Part shown: positions 28,740-36,854 of the stretch, one piece after another
Position numbering within the stretch: position 1 is the stretch's first letter
How the letters are laid out: every line of letters starts with the position of its first letter
Assembly (NCBI GenBank): GCA_040401995.1
Contig: JBBANM010000010.1
Location: forward strand, 43,410-107,409
Reading direction: 5' to 3'
DNA length: 64,000 nt
Origin: Haliscomenobacter sp040401995
Lineage (GTDB): Bacteria > Bacteroidota > Bacteroidia > Chitinophagales > Saprospiraceae
Notes under the pieces: generated by a model
Seen by the model: only the letters and a program-made list of their open reading frames with translations
What the model was told of the DNA's origin: nothing
Database searches by the model: none
Program-made: the position numbers and the translations under genes

Positions 28740-29339
28740 ATGAACGCAGTTGTATATGATAACGAACAATTTGTAGCAGCCCTCAAACAAGGCGGGCTGC
28801 AACGACAATCGGCGATTCGCTGGTTGTACGAAGACAAAGAGCTCCGCAAGCGGGTGATTGCTTTTGTTCGCAACAATCAAGGTAATGAAGAAGACGGCAC
28901 GGATATGTTCCACGAGGGCATCATCGTGCTGGATCGGAATGTGCGCGACGATAGTTTTCGCAGGGAATCATCGATCAAAGGATACTTGTTTTCCATTTGT
29001 CGATTTCTGTGGATGAACCAATTGCGCAAAAACAGCCGTATTACCTTGGTAGAGCCCGGTAACGCAAAAGAAGAGGTGGAATACGAAACCCCTGAGCGCC
29101 ATTTCCAGTCCGACGAGTTGAAAATGGTGATCGGTCAAGTTTTGGATCAGTTAGGTCAGCAATGCCGAAAAATATTGGACCTGTGGAAGTTGTCGCACTC
29201 GATGGCAGAAATTGCTGCCGAATTGGGTTTTGACAACGACGCCCAGGCGCGCAAAGCGAAATACCGCTGCCACCTCAGTTTGATGCAACTGTTTGAGAAA
29301 AATCCGGGAATTATGCAACGATTAAAAGAATGGGTATGA
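28740..29339 (+). CDS. ECF-like RNA polymerase sigma factor
   Basis: I chose the ATG at 28740 (MNAVVYDNEQF) over one at 28686, whose extra residues (MVFFPFFQEHFFGKKHLS) look like untranslated leader. The 199-residue protein shows a region 2-like part (GTDMFHEGIIVLDRN ... SIKGYLFSICRFLWMNQLRK) and a region 4-like helix-turn-helix near the C-terminus (RKILDLWKLSHSMAEIAAEL). It overlaps the next gene by 4 bp (ATGA), the usual arrangement of an ECF sigma with its anti-sigma. The divergent TPR-CHAT gene is a likely target or partner. Confidence 0.85.
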   Translation: MNAVVYDNEQFVAALKQGGLQRQSAIRWLYEDKELRKRVIAFVRNNQGNEEDGTDMFHEGIIVLDRNVRDDSFRRESSIKGYLFSICRFLWMNQLRKNSRITLVEPGNAKEEVEYETPERHFQSDELKMVIGQVLDQLGQQCRKILDLWKLSHSMAEIAAELGFDNDAQARKAKYRCHLSLMQLFEKNPGIMQRLKEWV

Positions 29340-30127
29340 ACATTGAACAACACTTCGAGCGGATCGAATCTTATACTGAAGGAGGGCTTTCTCCGGCAGA
29401 AAAGCAAAGCTTTGAGCGGGAATTGACCGAAAATGCCGAACTCAAGCAGGCTTATGGTTTGTACCAAATGAGCCTGGAAGCCATTGAAACTGGTATCGGC
29501 AATCAATTGCGACAAGACCTAAAGCAATGGGAAAAAAGCGCTGCTTCCGATGCCGCACCTCAAGAGGCTAAGGTGGTATCTTTCAGCCGTCGCTTGGCGC
29601 AATACGGCGCTGCAGCCGCAATATTGCTGCTAGTAGGTTTCTTTGGTTGGCAGTTTTTGCAAAAACCAGTCAGTCCGGAAACATTGTATGGCGAATACTA
29701 CGAATTGCCATCAGCCGGCAGCATTCGGGGAGTAGATCCCGGTACCAAAGGTGCGATGGATCAAGGCAGACAAGCATTTGGCGATAAAAACTATGCGCAA
29801 GCCGTACAGATTTTTTCCAGTATACCTAGCAACGATCCGGCCTATGCCGAAGCCCAATACCTGTTGGGGCATGCCGATTGTCAGCTGCAGCAATTTGCGG
29901 CAGCAAGAGCGGCGTTTGCCATAGCCGCGGCGCAAAACGATTTTCGGATCAAAGAAAAAGCCGAGTGGTATGGCGTGGTGAGCTGTTTACGGGTAAGTGA
30001 TCAACCCAGCGGATGTGGCGATGCGCTAGCGGCAATAGTAGAGAATACCGATCATGCTTTTCATGATTCAGCGGTGGCTTTGCAGAAAAAAACAAGCAAG
30101 GTTTGGGGGAAAAATAGCGGGCGTTAG
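29336..30127 (+). CDS. Probable membrane anti-sigma factor with outer TPR-like domain
   Basis: The ATG at 29336 is preferred because it overlaps the sigma stop as ATGA. The 263-residue product has a cytoplasmic N-terminal part (1-88; MNIEQHFERIESYTEGGLSP), one membrane helix (about 90-108, AQYGAAAAILLLVGFFGWQF) and an outer region. That region has TPR-like helices (about 135-205; GRQAFGDKNYAQAVQIFSSI, AQYLLGHADCQLQQFAAARA). The order (sigma, then single-span protein with a small inner domain) is that of anti-sigma factors, although I see no HxxxCxxC zinc motif. The outer TPR domain could dock with the TPR part of the divergent CHAT protease; this is inference. Confidence 0.7.
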   Translation: MNIEQHFERIESYTEGGLSPAEKQSFERELTENAELKQAYGLYQMSLEAIETGIGNQLRQDLKQWEKSAASDAAPQEAKVVSFSRRLAQYGAAAAILLLVGFFGWQFLQKPVSPETLYGEYYELPSAGSIRGVDPGTKGAMDQGRQAFGDKNYAQAVQIFSSIPSNDPAYAEAQYLLGHADCQLQQFAAARAAFAIAAAQNDFRIKEKAEWYGVVSCLRVSDQPSGCGDALAAIVENTDHAFHDSAVALQKKTSKVWGKNSGR

Positions 30128-30182
30128 TCGATCATAGTTGGTCGCGTTCGCCAATCCGCTTTTTTTTAACGAAAAAACACCT

Positions 30183-30752
30183 ATGTTCAAATCCTTACTC
30201 CGATTTGGTTATTCCAGTACTGCCGTTTTTTTAGGTCTGATCTTTTTCACCTCGGGGATGGCCAAGATTTTTTGGGAACACCGCTTTCCGGGGATCATTG
30301 GTCCGCCTTGGTTGGAAGAGAAATTAGCAGCCTATGATCTAGGTTTGTTCGCTCGGTTCATCGCTTATGCGCAGGTGTTGATTGGCTATGTATTGGTGAG
30401 TTTGCGCTTTACTACCTTGGGCGCGGTGGCCCTAGTACCCATGTTGCTGAATATTTTGATGGTTACCATCTCCCAGCATTGGCAAGGCACGCCTTATGTG
30501 ATTGCTTTTTTATTGATCCTCAATGCTTATTTGCTGGTTCATGATTACCAAAAACTGTTGCCTTTTTTCACGGAGCAACCTGCGCCTTTGAGTGCATATA
30601 AAAAACCGCGATCAGTGCAGGGGACGATCATTTGGTGCCTAGGTTTGGCGAGTGTGATGAGTTGTGCAACGGTGTCATTTTGGAGCAGTACGCCAGCTTA
30701 TGTTCTCGCTGTAGTTGGATTGTTGTTGGGTTGGGCGAGCAATTGGCGGTAA
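30183..30752 (+). CDS. Small multi-pass membrane protein (DoxX-like)
   Basis: I start at ATG 30183 (MFKSLLRFGYSST); 30138 is an alternative with a non-hydrophobic extension. The 189-residue protein has about five or six hydrophobic helices (AVFLGLIFFTSGMAKIFW, FIAYAQVLIGYVLVSL, VALVPMLLNILMVTI, YVIAFLLILNAYLLV, and two near the end). The first helix, with TSGMAKI, is like DoxX-family proteins. It follows the sigma/anti-sigma pair by 55 bp and may be part of that operon. Role unknown. Confidence 0.65.
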   Translation: MFKSLLRFGYSSTAVFLGLIFFTSGMAKIFWEHRFPGIIGPPWLEEKLAAYDLGLFARFIAYAQVLIGYVLVSLRFTTLGAVALVPMLLNILMVTISQHWQGTPYVIAFLLILNAYLLVHDYQKLLPFFTEQPAPLSAYKKPRSVQGTIIWCLGLASVMSCATVSFWSSTPAYVLAVVGLLLGWASNWR

Positions 30753-30774
30753 TGCTTTGCCGATCCTTGATTTT

Positions 30775-31008
30775 TTAAAACCAGAAGCGATTTTCGTTCT
30801 GTTGCTGTAATTGTAGGTTCGCTTGATCAATCACTTTTTGATCAACTTGTAAAACGGATTGAATCACGTCGGTGTCATAGCCGTTGCGTAGCATTTGGAG
30901 GGTTACTTTCATAAATATTTCCTCTCGAATTTCTTCAAGTCCAATTTGAAAACCTTCTTCGTAACCTATACGGCGGCCTTCTTCAAAAATCATTTCGTAA
31001 GTGGTCAT
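30775..31008 (-). CDS. Free-standing Rpn C-terminal-tail protein, copy 4
   Basis: The 77-residue protein begins MTTYEMIFEEGRRIGYEEG, continues with an EG-rich helical stretch and ends with TLQMLRNGYDTDVIQSVLQVDQ. This is the same module as the last 78 residues of the full-length nuclease at 31718-32695. It is the most divergent of four separate tail copies and has an extra tail (NLQLQQQNENRFWF). It lies 32 bp after copy 3 on the same strand. It lacks the nuclease domain. Confidence 0.7.
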   Translation of the reverse strand: MTTYEMIFEEGRRIGYEEGFQIGLEEIREEIFMKVTLQMLRNGYDTDVIQSVLQVDQKVIDQANLQLQQQNENRFWF

Positions 31009-31040
31009 GATTTTTTGATTTTTGTAAAAACAAGGCGTTC

Positions 31041-31241
31041 CTATTCTTGAATTAACTGCTGCTTCACCAGATTGATAAAATCCTGGTCAACTTTTAAAGC
31101 TGATTGGATGGTGGCATCATCAAAGCCGTTGCGCAGCATATGCAGTGTAAAATCCCATTTTGCTTCATCATAGCCTTCCTCTTTACCTTCTTGACGGCCT
31201 TCTATTCGACCTTCTTCCAAAATCATTTCGTAAGTGCTCAT
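31041..31241 (-). CDS. Free-standing Rpn C-terminal-tail protein, copy 3
   Basis: The 66-residue protein starts MSTYEMILEEGRIEGRQEGK and ends with LKVDQDFINLVKQQLIQE, almost the same as the tail of the full-length Rpn gene. The bases before the ATG (an A-rich AACAAAAAGTC) match those before the internal Met of the full gene, so the translation start has been copied together with the module. Confidence 0.75.
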   Translation of the reverse strand: MSTYEMILEEGRIEGRQEGKEEGYDEAKWDFTLHMLRNGFDDATIQSALKVDQDFINLVKQQLIQE

Positions 31242-31273
31242 GACTTTTTGTTTTCAGTAAAAATGAGGCGTCC

Positions 31274-31474
31274 CTATTCTTGGAGCAACTGCTGCTTCAC
31301 CAAATTGATAAAATCTTGGTCAACTTGTAAAGCTGATTGAATGGTAGCCTCATCAAAGCCGTTGCGCAGCATATGCAGTGTTAATTCCCATATTGTTTTT
31401 TCTCGACCTAGTGAAAAGCCTTTCTGAAGACCTTCTTCGCGACCTTCCTCCAAAATCATTTCGTAAGTGCTCAT
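31274..31474 (-). CDS. Free-standing Rpn C-terminal-tail protein, copy 2
   Basis: I use the ATG at 31474 (MSTYEMILEEGREEGLQKGF), the position conserved in every copy. An upstream in-frame ATG at 31501 adds nine residues that lie in the repeated linker. The 66-residue product ends LQVDQDFINLVKQQLLQE. Its middle part (LQKGFSLGREKTIW) differs from the other copies, so the copies diverge mainly in the helical linker. Confidence 0.75.
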   Translation of the reverse strand: MSTYEMILEEGREEGLQKGFSLGREKTIWELTLHMLRNGFDEATIQSALQVDQDFINLVKQQLLQE

Positions 31475-31508
31475 GACTTTTTTGTTTTCAGTAAAAAACA
31501 AGGTGTCC

Positions 31509-31685
31509 CTATTCTTGAAGCAACTGCTGCTTCACCAGATTGATAAAATCCTGGTCAACTTGTAAAGCTGATTGAATGGTGGCCTCATCAAAACCATTGC
31601 GCAGCATTTGGAGCGTTATTTCCCGCAATGCTTCTTCTCGGCCTTCTTTGCGGCCTTCCTCCAAAATCATTTCGTAAGTGGTCAT
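31509..31685 (-). CDS. Free-standing Rpn C-terminal-tail protein, copy 1 (58 aa)
   Basis: This short gene begins ATG at 31685 and stops at 31509. I translated it as MTTYEMILEEGRKEGREEAL followed by REITLQMLRNGFDEATIQSA and LQVDQDFINLVKQQLLQE. It lies 32 bp downstream of the full-length Rpn gene and is the smallest copy, with the fewest EG repeats. All five modules share the ending after the Asn-Gly turn (RNGFDEATIQSAL). Confidence 0.72.
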   Translation of the reverse strand: MTTYEMILEEGRKEGREEALREITLQMLRNGFDEATIQSALQVDQDFINLVKQQLLQE

Positions 31686-31717
31686 GATTTCTTGATTTTA
31701 GTAAAAACAAGGCGTTC

Positions 31718-32695
31718 CTATTCTTGGAGCAACTGCTGCTTTACCAAATTGATAAAATCCTGGTCAACTTTTAAAGCTGATTGGATGGTGGCCTCATCAA
31801 AGCCGTTGCTAAGCATATGCAGCGTTAATTCCCATTTTGCTTCCTCATAGCCTTCTTCGCGGCCTTCTTCTCGACCTTCTTCTTTACCTTCTTGACGGCC
31901 TTCTTGACGGCCTTCTATTCGACCTTCTTCCAAAATCATTTCGTAAGTGCTCATGACTTTTTTGTTTAACGTATTAGGTAATTGGTTCATGAAATGATCT
32001 ATTTTTTCCCTGGTAATTTCAGTGTTTTTGAAAAAATATGCAAGTATAGAAATTACGAAATCTTTATCCCCTTCAGATTGTTCCTCCAATCCTACGAAAA
32101 TGAGCCCAGCATGATCTAAGATAAATTGCGGCGACCAGATGTGTTTCATCGTCAACAAAGCATTGATCAATAAGCCTTTGTTCAGCTCCAGGATCTGCTC
32201 ATCCGACATAGCATGTACGTTGGTAAACAGATATTCAAATTTGGGAATGTAAGGTAAAAGACTACTAGGCAGCTTTTTGCCAAAATAAGCCGATAAATCT
32301 CTTTGCTTCCAGCTCTGTTCGCCGTGGTATACCACAATCGGGACGATGGGCGTCAAAGGTTGTTTTTGCTTGATTTGCTCTTGCCAAACGGCAACCAAAT
32401 AGCCTAACAATTGTATCTGCAAATATCGATCTGGCCTGCTTTTATGCTCAAAAATAAAAGGCACCCAAGCGTTTTTTTGCGCTCCATGTATACTACAGCG
32501 GTACACCAAATCCGAATAAGAAGGTTTGAGTTCCGGAGTGATGAAACTGCCATTTTCCAATTCAAGCGTATCCAGATTCAGCTTATTGACCACTGCTTCC
32601 GGCAACATTTGCTGGATGAAATCACGGGCAATGTCAAGCCGACCAAAGGAGGCTTTGAAAAATTCATCATGGGGTTTAATAGGATGTTCTGCCAT
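31718..32695 (-). CDS. Rpn-family PD-(D/E)XK recombination-promoting nuclease
   Basis: The 325-residue protein matches the Rpn/transposase_31 family. The N-terminus has HDEFFKASFGRLDIARDFIQ, then LDTLELENGSFITPELKPSYSDLVY, with the active-site Asp in YSDLVY and the Glu in FIFEHKSRPDRYLQIQLLGY, then PIVPIVVYHGEQSW. The C-terminus is an EG-rich helical stretch (repeated GREEGREEG units) and a small helical tail. In E. coli, Rpn proteins are reported as DNA nucleases with antiphage activity, held in check by a short protein made from an internal start in the same gene. Here Met248 (31952-31954), in VMSTYEMILEEGR, is the equivalent internal start and would give a 78-residue tail protein. Four free tail copies follow downstream. 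Confidence 0.9.
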   Translation of the reverse strand: MAEHPIKPHDEFFKASFGRLDIARDFIQQMLPEAVVNKLNLDTLELENGSFITPELKPSYSDLVYRCSIHGAQKNAWVPFIFEHKSRPDRYLQIQLLGYLVAVWQEQIKQKQPLTPIVPIVVYHGEQSWKQRDLSAYFGKKLPSSLLPYIPKFEYLFTNVHAMSDEQILELNKGLLINALLTMKHIWSPQFILDHAGLIFVGLEEQSEGDKDFVISILAYFFKNTEITREKIDHFMNQLPNTLNKKVMSTYEMILEEGRIEGRQEGRQEGKEEGREEGREEGYEEAKWELTLHMLSNGFDEATIQSALKVDQDFINLVKQQLLQE

Positions 32696-32766
32696 AAACT
32701 GAGGTTTACAGCAAATAAACTAAAAGTTTTTAAATTATCAAAATAAATACATTTTGATTTAAAAAT

Positions 32767-35427
32767 TTATTTCCTACTCCCTCTAGTCTGAACCTTAGAC
32801 TGTTGCGGATAAGGCACATCGCCCTTCGTAGCAAACCAAATGATGCGGTTCATGATGTCGTCTTCGCCGTTGTCGATGCCTTCTTGCATGTTTTCCATGG
32901 ATTGCTGAGCATAGTACAAGGCTTTTCCTCCCAACAACGAAAACGAAGTATTCATTTCAGTAAGTGGAATCTTGTTGGGAATCGTTTGGTATTTTTCCAA
33001 GCGCATGGTATCGGTAAAACAATCGAACATGGGCTCGGCCGTTGCATCCATGGTGTTCATCGGCGGAAGTCCAAGGATTTGCTCCATGGTGCGCAGCATC
33101 GAGATCTGGTTGTAATTGGTTTTTACCGTTTTGCCCAATTTGGAATAGGGGCTAACGATCAATGCGCCGGTACGATAAGCCGAGATGTGATCCCAACCCG
33201 ATTGTGAATCATCTTCGGAAATAAATACTACGGTTGACTCCCAAAAACGGCTTTTTGATAACGCTTCCAAGATGCGTCCCAATGCTAAATCATTATCAGC
33301 TACCATCGCCCTTACCGTTGGAAATCCAGGACTGGTACCGGCCGTATGGTCGTTGGGCAAACTCATCACCATCAACTGTGGAAACTGATCGCCAGGTTGT
33401 TTTTCGTAATCTTCGAGTTCTTTAATAAACGCGTCGGCACGCATTTGATCGTTGAGTTTGGGATCATCGTAACCTGGAAAGTTTTGCGAGAGAATTGGTC
33501 GCACGCGAGAGATGGTACTGGTGTTCTTGAACTCAAAAGGCTCCTTCTTGACGTATTTTTGGTAGATTTTACTCCAATCTAGTTTTTCATCAAACTCGGT
33601 ATAACAAGCTTCCCCGTAGATCCGCACAGATTTGCCGTGATCCAGTGCATGGTTCCAGATATAGCCTTCACGAGTATACACCATCGCATCGTATTGGCGG
33701 TGAGGATAACTGCGAAACCAGGCCCGACAGTTTTTTTCAACATAATCCGAAACGATGCCCGCGCTGGCCCATTGATGTCCTTCCGCCGAAGATTTCCCAG
33801 CCACGTAGTAATTGTCAAGCAGGGAGTATTTCCGCGCTAAATAATGTTGATTGGGGGTAACGGAATCGCCAAAAATACACATGCTAGGCATACCGCGCCC
33901 CTCAGGCATATCGCCATAAACTTGATCGTAAGTACGGTTTTCTTTGATGATGTAGAGCACGTGTTTAAACACCGAAGGTTCGCCAATGCGTTGCGGTACG
34001 GGGCGAGGCGCCACATTGCTACGCGGCGGTTTTTCGGCAGCTATCTTGCGGTAACTCAAGTTTTGCGCTTTGACTTGCTTGGTATATTTCGATAACTCAC
34101 CTTTCGATGGCACGGGGATAATCGAAAAAGATGCCAATTGCTCGTGGGCATTAAAAGCACCGGCAAAAGCCTGATCCCCTTTGCTGAACTGTTTTTGCAC
34201 ATTGGGCGTAGCGTTGAGCACCCGGGCGCCTTTGGCTTCCAAATTGGTGACATAAAGCGTGTTATTGCTCCACACCAATCCGGATGGGAAAGCCTCGGTG
34301 GGGATATAGCCTTTTACTTTGGGCAGCGTGCCCAACTGCACCACCGCAATGGCATGATCAAAACCATTAGATACAAAAAGGTTTTTGCCTAAACTATCGA
34401 TGGCCAATCCATTGGGCGTACTGCCCACCAAAGAGCCTCCCTCGCGAAATAACCCAACCGAAATTTGATGGATCAACTTATCGCTGCGGGTATCGATTAC
34501 CGAAACGTCGTCGCTGTTGCCATTGGCTACGTACAAGGTCAATTTATCCGGACTGAGTAGCATGGCATTTGGGTGCAACCCTACTTCAATTTCGTACACT
34601 TGTTTGCCGCTGGCAGGATCAAAAACGCTAACCGTTCCTTTCAAGGTGGCGCCAGTACGCGGGTCTACATAGGCTTCACCATAAGGAATACCCGCTTTTT
34701 CTAGATTGGCATCAGCCGGAATTGGGCCCGCCCAGTTGCTAACGTATACTTTATTTTGAGCGATCTTTATGCCAAAAGGAGCAATTCCCGTGTTGGCGGT
34801 CCACACTGTTTTGCGATCAGAAAAATGGATTTTCGCCAATTGATTGTTGCCGTTTAAGGCTACGTACAAAAAACAATCGCCGCCTTCAAAAGCGACTTCT
34901 ATCTCATTGGGCAACGCACCTGGAGCAGGCGACTTCGGAGCAAAAGGTAAATATTCGATAGGGCCGATTTTTCCATCCGCCCACGAAGCGATCACCACCC
35001 CGCCTTTGTCGTTTTCTCTGCCCGCAGCGCTCCACACGATGTAGGTTTTATTTTGAAAAACGAAGGTCTTAATTCCCGAATAGGTGCTCATCAAGTACTG
35101 GATGCTTTTCTCATCGCGATAAGTCCAGCGCTGTATAATCTCTTGCTTGGCTCGATCTACAATAGCGATCCCGTAGTGATCCTCAATAACCAGGTGTTTG
35201 TTGCCGGGCAATAATGCTACGTCGAGGGTATGGTTTTCCAGCCGAGGATCGCCATAAGTAAGGACTTTTCCGGCTGATGCTACAATCCGGTTATAGGGCA
35301 TGTACAAGGGATCTTCCGTATTCAATGCCCGATCTTCGAGTTCAAGGGCGGCTGATTTTTTTTGGGCTTGTAGAGCGCTGAACGCTGATAAAAGCAAAAA
35401 AGCGAATAGAAAGTAGCGGTTTTTCAT
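32767..35427 (-). CDS. Bifunctional YncE-like beta-propeller / phosphoesterase exported protein
   Basis: The ATG at 35427 begins a signal peptide (MKNRYFLFAFLLLSAFSALQ); 35511 is a longer alternative. The 886-residue protein has a YncE-like beta-propeller (about 50-420, with units such as LYVANGNSDDVSVIDTRSDK and LFVSNGFDHAIAVVQL). A phosphoesterase/alkaline phosphatase-superfamily domain of the phospholipase C or acid phosphatase type follows (about 500-860). Visible metal or active-site segments are YIIKENRTYDQVYGDM, SAEGHQWASAGIVSDYV, MSLPNDHTAG and FISEDDSQSGWDHISAYRTG. It is likely periplasmic or outer-surface, hydrolysing phosphate esters; the substrate is unknown. It is divergent from the YHYH lipoprotein. 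Confidence 0.87.
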   Translation of the reverse strand: MKNRYFLFAFLLLSAFSALQAQKKSAALELEDRALNTEDPLYMPYNRIVASAGKVLTYGDPRLENHTLDVALLPGNKHLVIEDHYGIAIVDRAKQEIIQRWTYRDEKSIQYLMSTYSGIKTFVFQNKTYIVWSAAGRENDKGGVVIASWADGKIGPIEYLPFAPKSPAPGALPNEIEVAFEGGDCFLYVALNGNNQLAKIHFSDRKTVWTANTGIAPFGIKIAQNKVYVSNWAGPIPADANLEKAGIPYGEAYVDPRTGATLKGTVSVFDPASGKQVYEIEVGLHPNAMLLSPDKLTLYVANGNSDDVSVIDTRSDKLIHQISVGLFREGGSLVGSTPNGLAIDSLGKNLFVSNGFDHAIAVVQLGTLPKVKGYIPTEAFPSGLVWSNNTLYVTNLEAKGARVLNATPNVQKQFSKGDQAFAGAFNAHEQLASFSIIPVPSKGELSKYTKQVKAQNLSYRKIAAEKPPRSNVAPRPVPQRIGEPSVFKHVLYIIKENRTYDQVYGDMPEGRGMPSMCIFGDSVTPNQHYLARKYSLLDNYYVAGKSSAEGHQWASAGIVSDYVEKNCRAWFRSYPHRQYDAMVYTREGYIWNHALDHGKSVRIYGEACYTEFDEKLDWSKIYQKYVKKEPFEFKNTSTISRVRPILSQNFPGYDDPKLNDQMRADAFIKELEDYEKQPGDQFPQLMVMSLPNDHTAGTSPGFPTVRAMVADNDLALGRILEALSKSRFWESTVVFISEDDSQSGWDHISAYRTGALIVSPYSKLGKTVKTNYNQISMLRTMEQILGLPPMNTMDATAEPMFDCFTDTMRLEKYQTIPNKIPLTEMNTSFSLLGGKALYYAQQSMENMQEGIDNGEDDIMNRIIWFATKGDVPYPQQSKVQTRGSRK

Positions 35428-35595
35428 AATGGTTTTAGGGCGGATACCCGTCGGTTGATTCGCTGCCAAATTTAGGGAAAAATGTCCAGCAGGTGGAAGA
35501 AGCCATCTCAAAAATGCGGACGGTTTGAAATAAAAATCTCAACCTCCGCAAGTTTCTCCCACCACCATCGTCAAAGCTCAGAAAATAACCAACAA

Positions 35596-36438
35596 ATGAA
35601 CACAACCAAGATCTTTTTCTTTTTTGGCGCCCTGATATTCGGCTTAGTTGCTTGCAACAAAGACAGCAGCGATACCTCGGTTACTCCTTCAGGATCCAAT
35701 GCCGACGGCACCACTACCTCCAATTTTTCGCGCTTGTACAAAAAATTCTACAACATCACGTCAGTAGATTCCAGCAGCACCGCCAACATCATTTTTAAAA
35801 CCACTGATTTACCCGACCACAAAACGCCGTTTTATGGCGTAGGGAATGCCAAATACGAAGCATACAATGGGGATAATCCCAGTTTCAGTACCACCATCAA
35901 TTTGAATGGCACGCTTTCTGATCCGACTTTAAAATCGCAGAATTTGACTTTTACCATTCCTAAAAATCCGGTAGCGGCTACTACGCATGCCAGCACTACC
36001 GGCGGTGCGATCGGCATTTCCCGTAATGGCGTGGCCATTTTCAACCAGTACAACGGCGTAGGCGCGCTGCTGGATGCTCTGGAAATCAACAATGCCGATC
36101 AATACCTTGGCCACCCTACCCCCACTGCTGCCGGAGCGCAGTACCATTATCATTACGAACCAAAATTTTTGACCAAAACCTACGGCAATAGCGCTTTTAT
36201 GGGGTTTTTACTGGATGGCTTCCCGGTTTATGGTCCTTATGAAAACGGGGTAAAAATCACCACCGCTGTTTTGGATGCCTACAACGGTCACGTGAGCGCC
36301 ACCGAAGATTATCCCAACGATAAGATTTACCATTATCATGTAATCAGCAGCGCTACGTCAAAAAGCGAAGATTTGGTTAAAGCTGCTCCTTGGATCAATG
36401 GTGGTAAATACTATGGCACCAAAGGGACGGTGAATTGA
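35596..36438 (+). CDS. YHYH-domain lipoprotein
   Basis: I start at ATG 35596 (MNTTKIFFFFGALIFGLVAC), which gives a lipoprotein signal with Cys20 in the lipobox LVAC; a longer frame begins at 35482. The 280-residue product has the marker YHYH motifs (QYHYHYEP and IYHYHVIS) and a conserved FMGFLLDGFPVYGPYENG segment. YHYH proteins are exported proteins of unknown function, sometimes near metal or phosphatase genes. The Asp/His-rich sites suggest metal binding, which is inference. Confidence 0.88.
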   Translation: MNTTKIFFFFGALIFGLVACNKDSSDTSVTPSGSNADGTTTSNFSRLYKKFYNITSVDSSSTANIIFKTTDLPDHKTPFYGVGNAKYEAYNGDNPSFSTTINLNGTLSDPTLKSQNLTFTIPKNPVAATTHASTTGGAIGISRNGVAIFNQYNGVGALLDALEINNADQYLGHPTPTAAGAQYHYHYEPKFLTKTYGNSAFMGFLLDGFPVYGPYENGVKITTAVLDAYNGHVSATEDYPNDKIYHYHVISSATSKSEDLVKAAPWINGGKYYGTKGTVN

Positions 36439-36479
36439 TTGGGGTGAATCACCCATTGGTGGTAAGGCTCCAATGCCGT

Positions 36480-36770
36480 AGAGACACATTGCAATGTGTC
36501 TCTACCACATCGTGCTCAATCACAATTATTTAGCTCTTTTTCTAAATATGACATGATGGGTTTTCAAAAAAATTCCAATACCGCAGAGACACATTGCAAT
36601 GTGTCTCTACCACATCGTGCTCAACCACAATTATTTAGCTTTTTTTCTAAATATGACATGATGGGTTTTTATAAAAATTCCTATACTATAAAGACACATT
36701 GCAATGTGTCTCTACCACATCGTGCTCAATCACAATTATTTAGCTTTTTTTCCTAGAAATGAGATGGTGG
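36480..36770. repeat. 105-bp tandem repeat with palindromic core, three copies
   Basis: The space 36439-36854 holds three tandem units. Each starts with a near-perfect palindrome (AGACACATTGCAATGTGTCT core) at 36480-36503, 36585-36608 and 36690-36713, exactly 105 bp apart. The linker is well conserved (ACCACATCGTGCTCAA, CACAATTATTTAGCT, TAAATATGACATGATGGG). Because 105 is a multiple of three, a false repetitive reading frame runs through it. Confidence 0.9.
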
Positions 36771-36854
36771 GTTGTTCAAAAAATTAACACTTTGAAATTC
36801 CCCATTTCGTCATGCACTCAATTGATTTCATTGATATATCGCTTCAATTAGGTT

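Noticed and set aside
25379..29339. TPR-CHAT plus sigma factor as a type III-E (Craspase) CRISPR system
   Set aside because: There is no Cas7-11-like effector, the cas genes are plain I-B, and the CHAT protein has export and membrane segments, which does not fit a cytoplasmic crRNA-guided partner.
36496..36756. 86-residue repetitive frame (MSLPHRAQSQLFSSF...)
   Set aside because: It only reads the 105-bp tandem repeat, whose length is a multiple of three.
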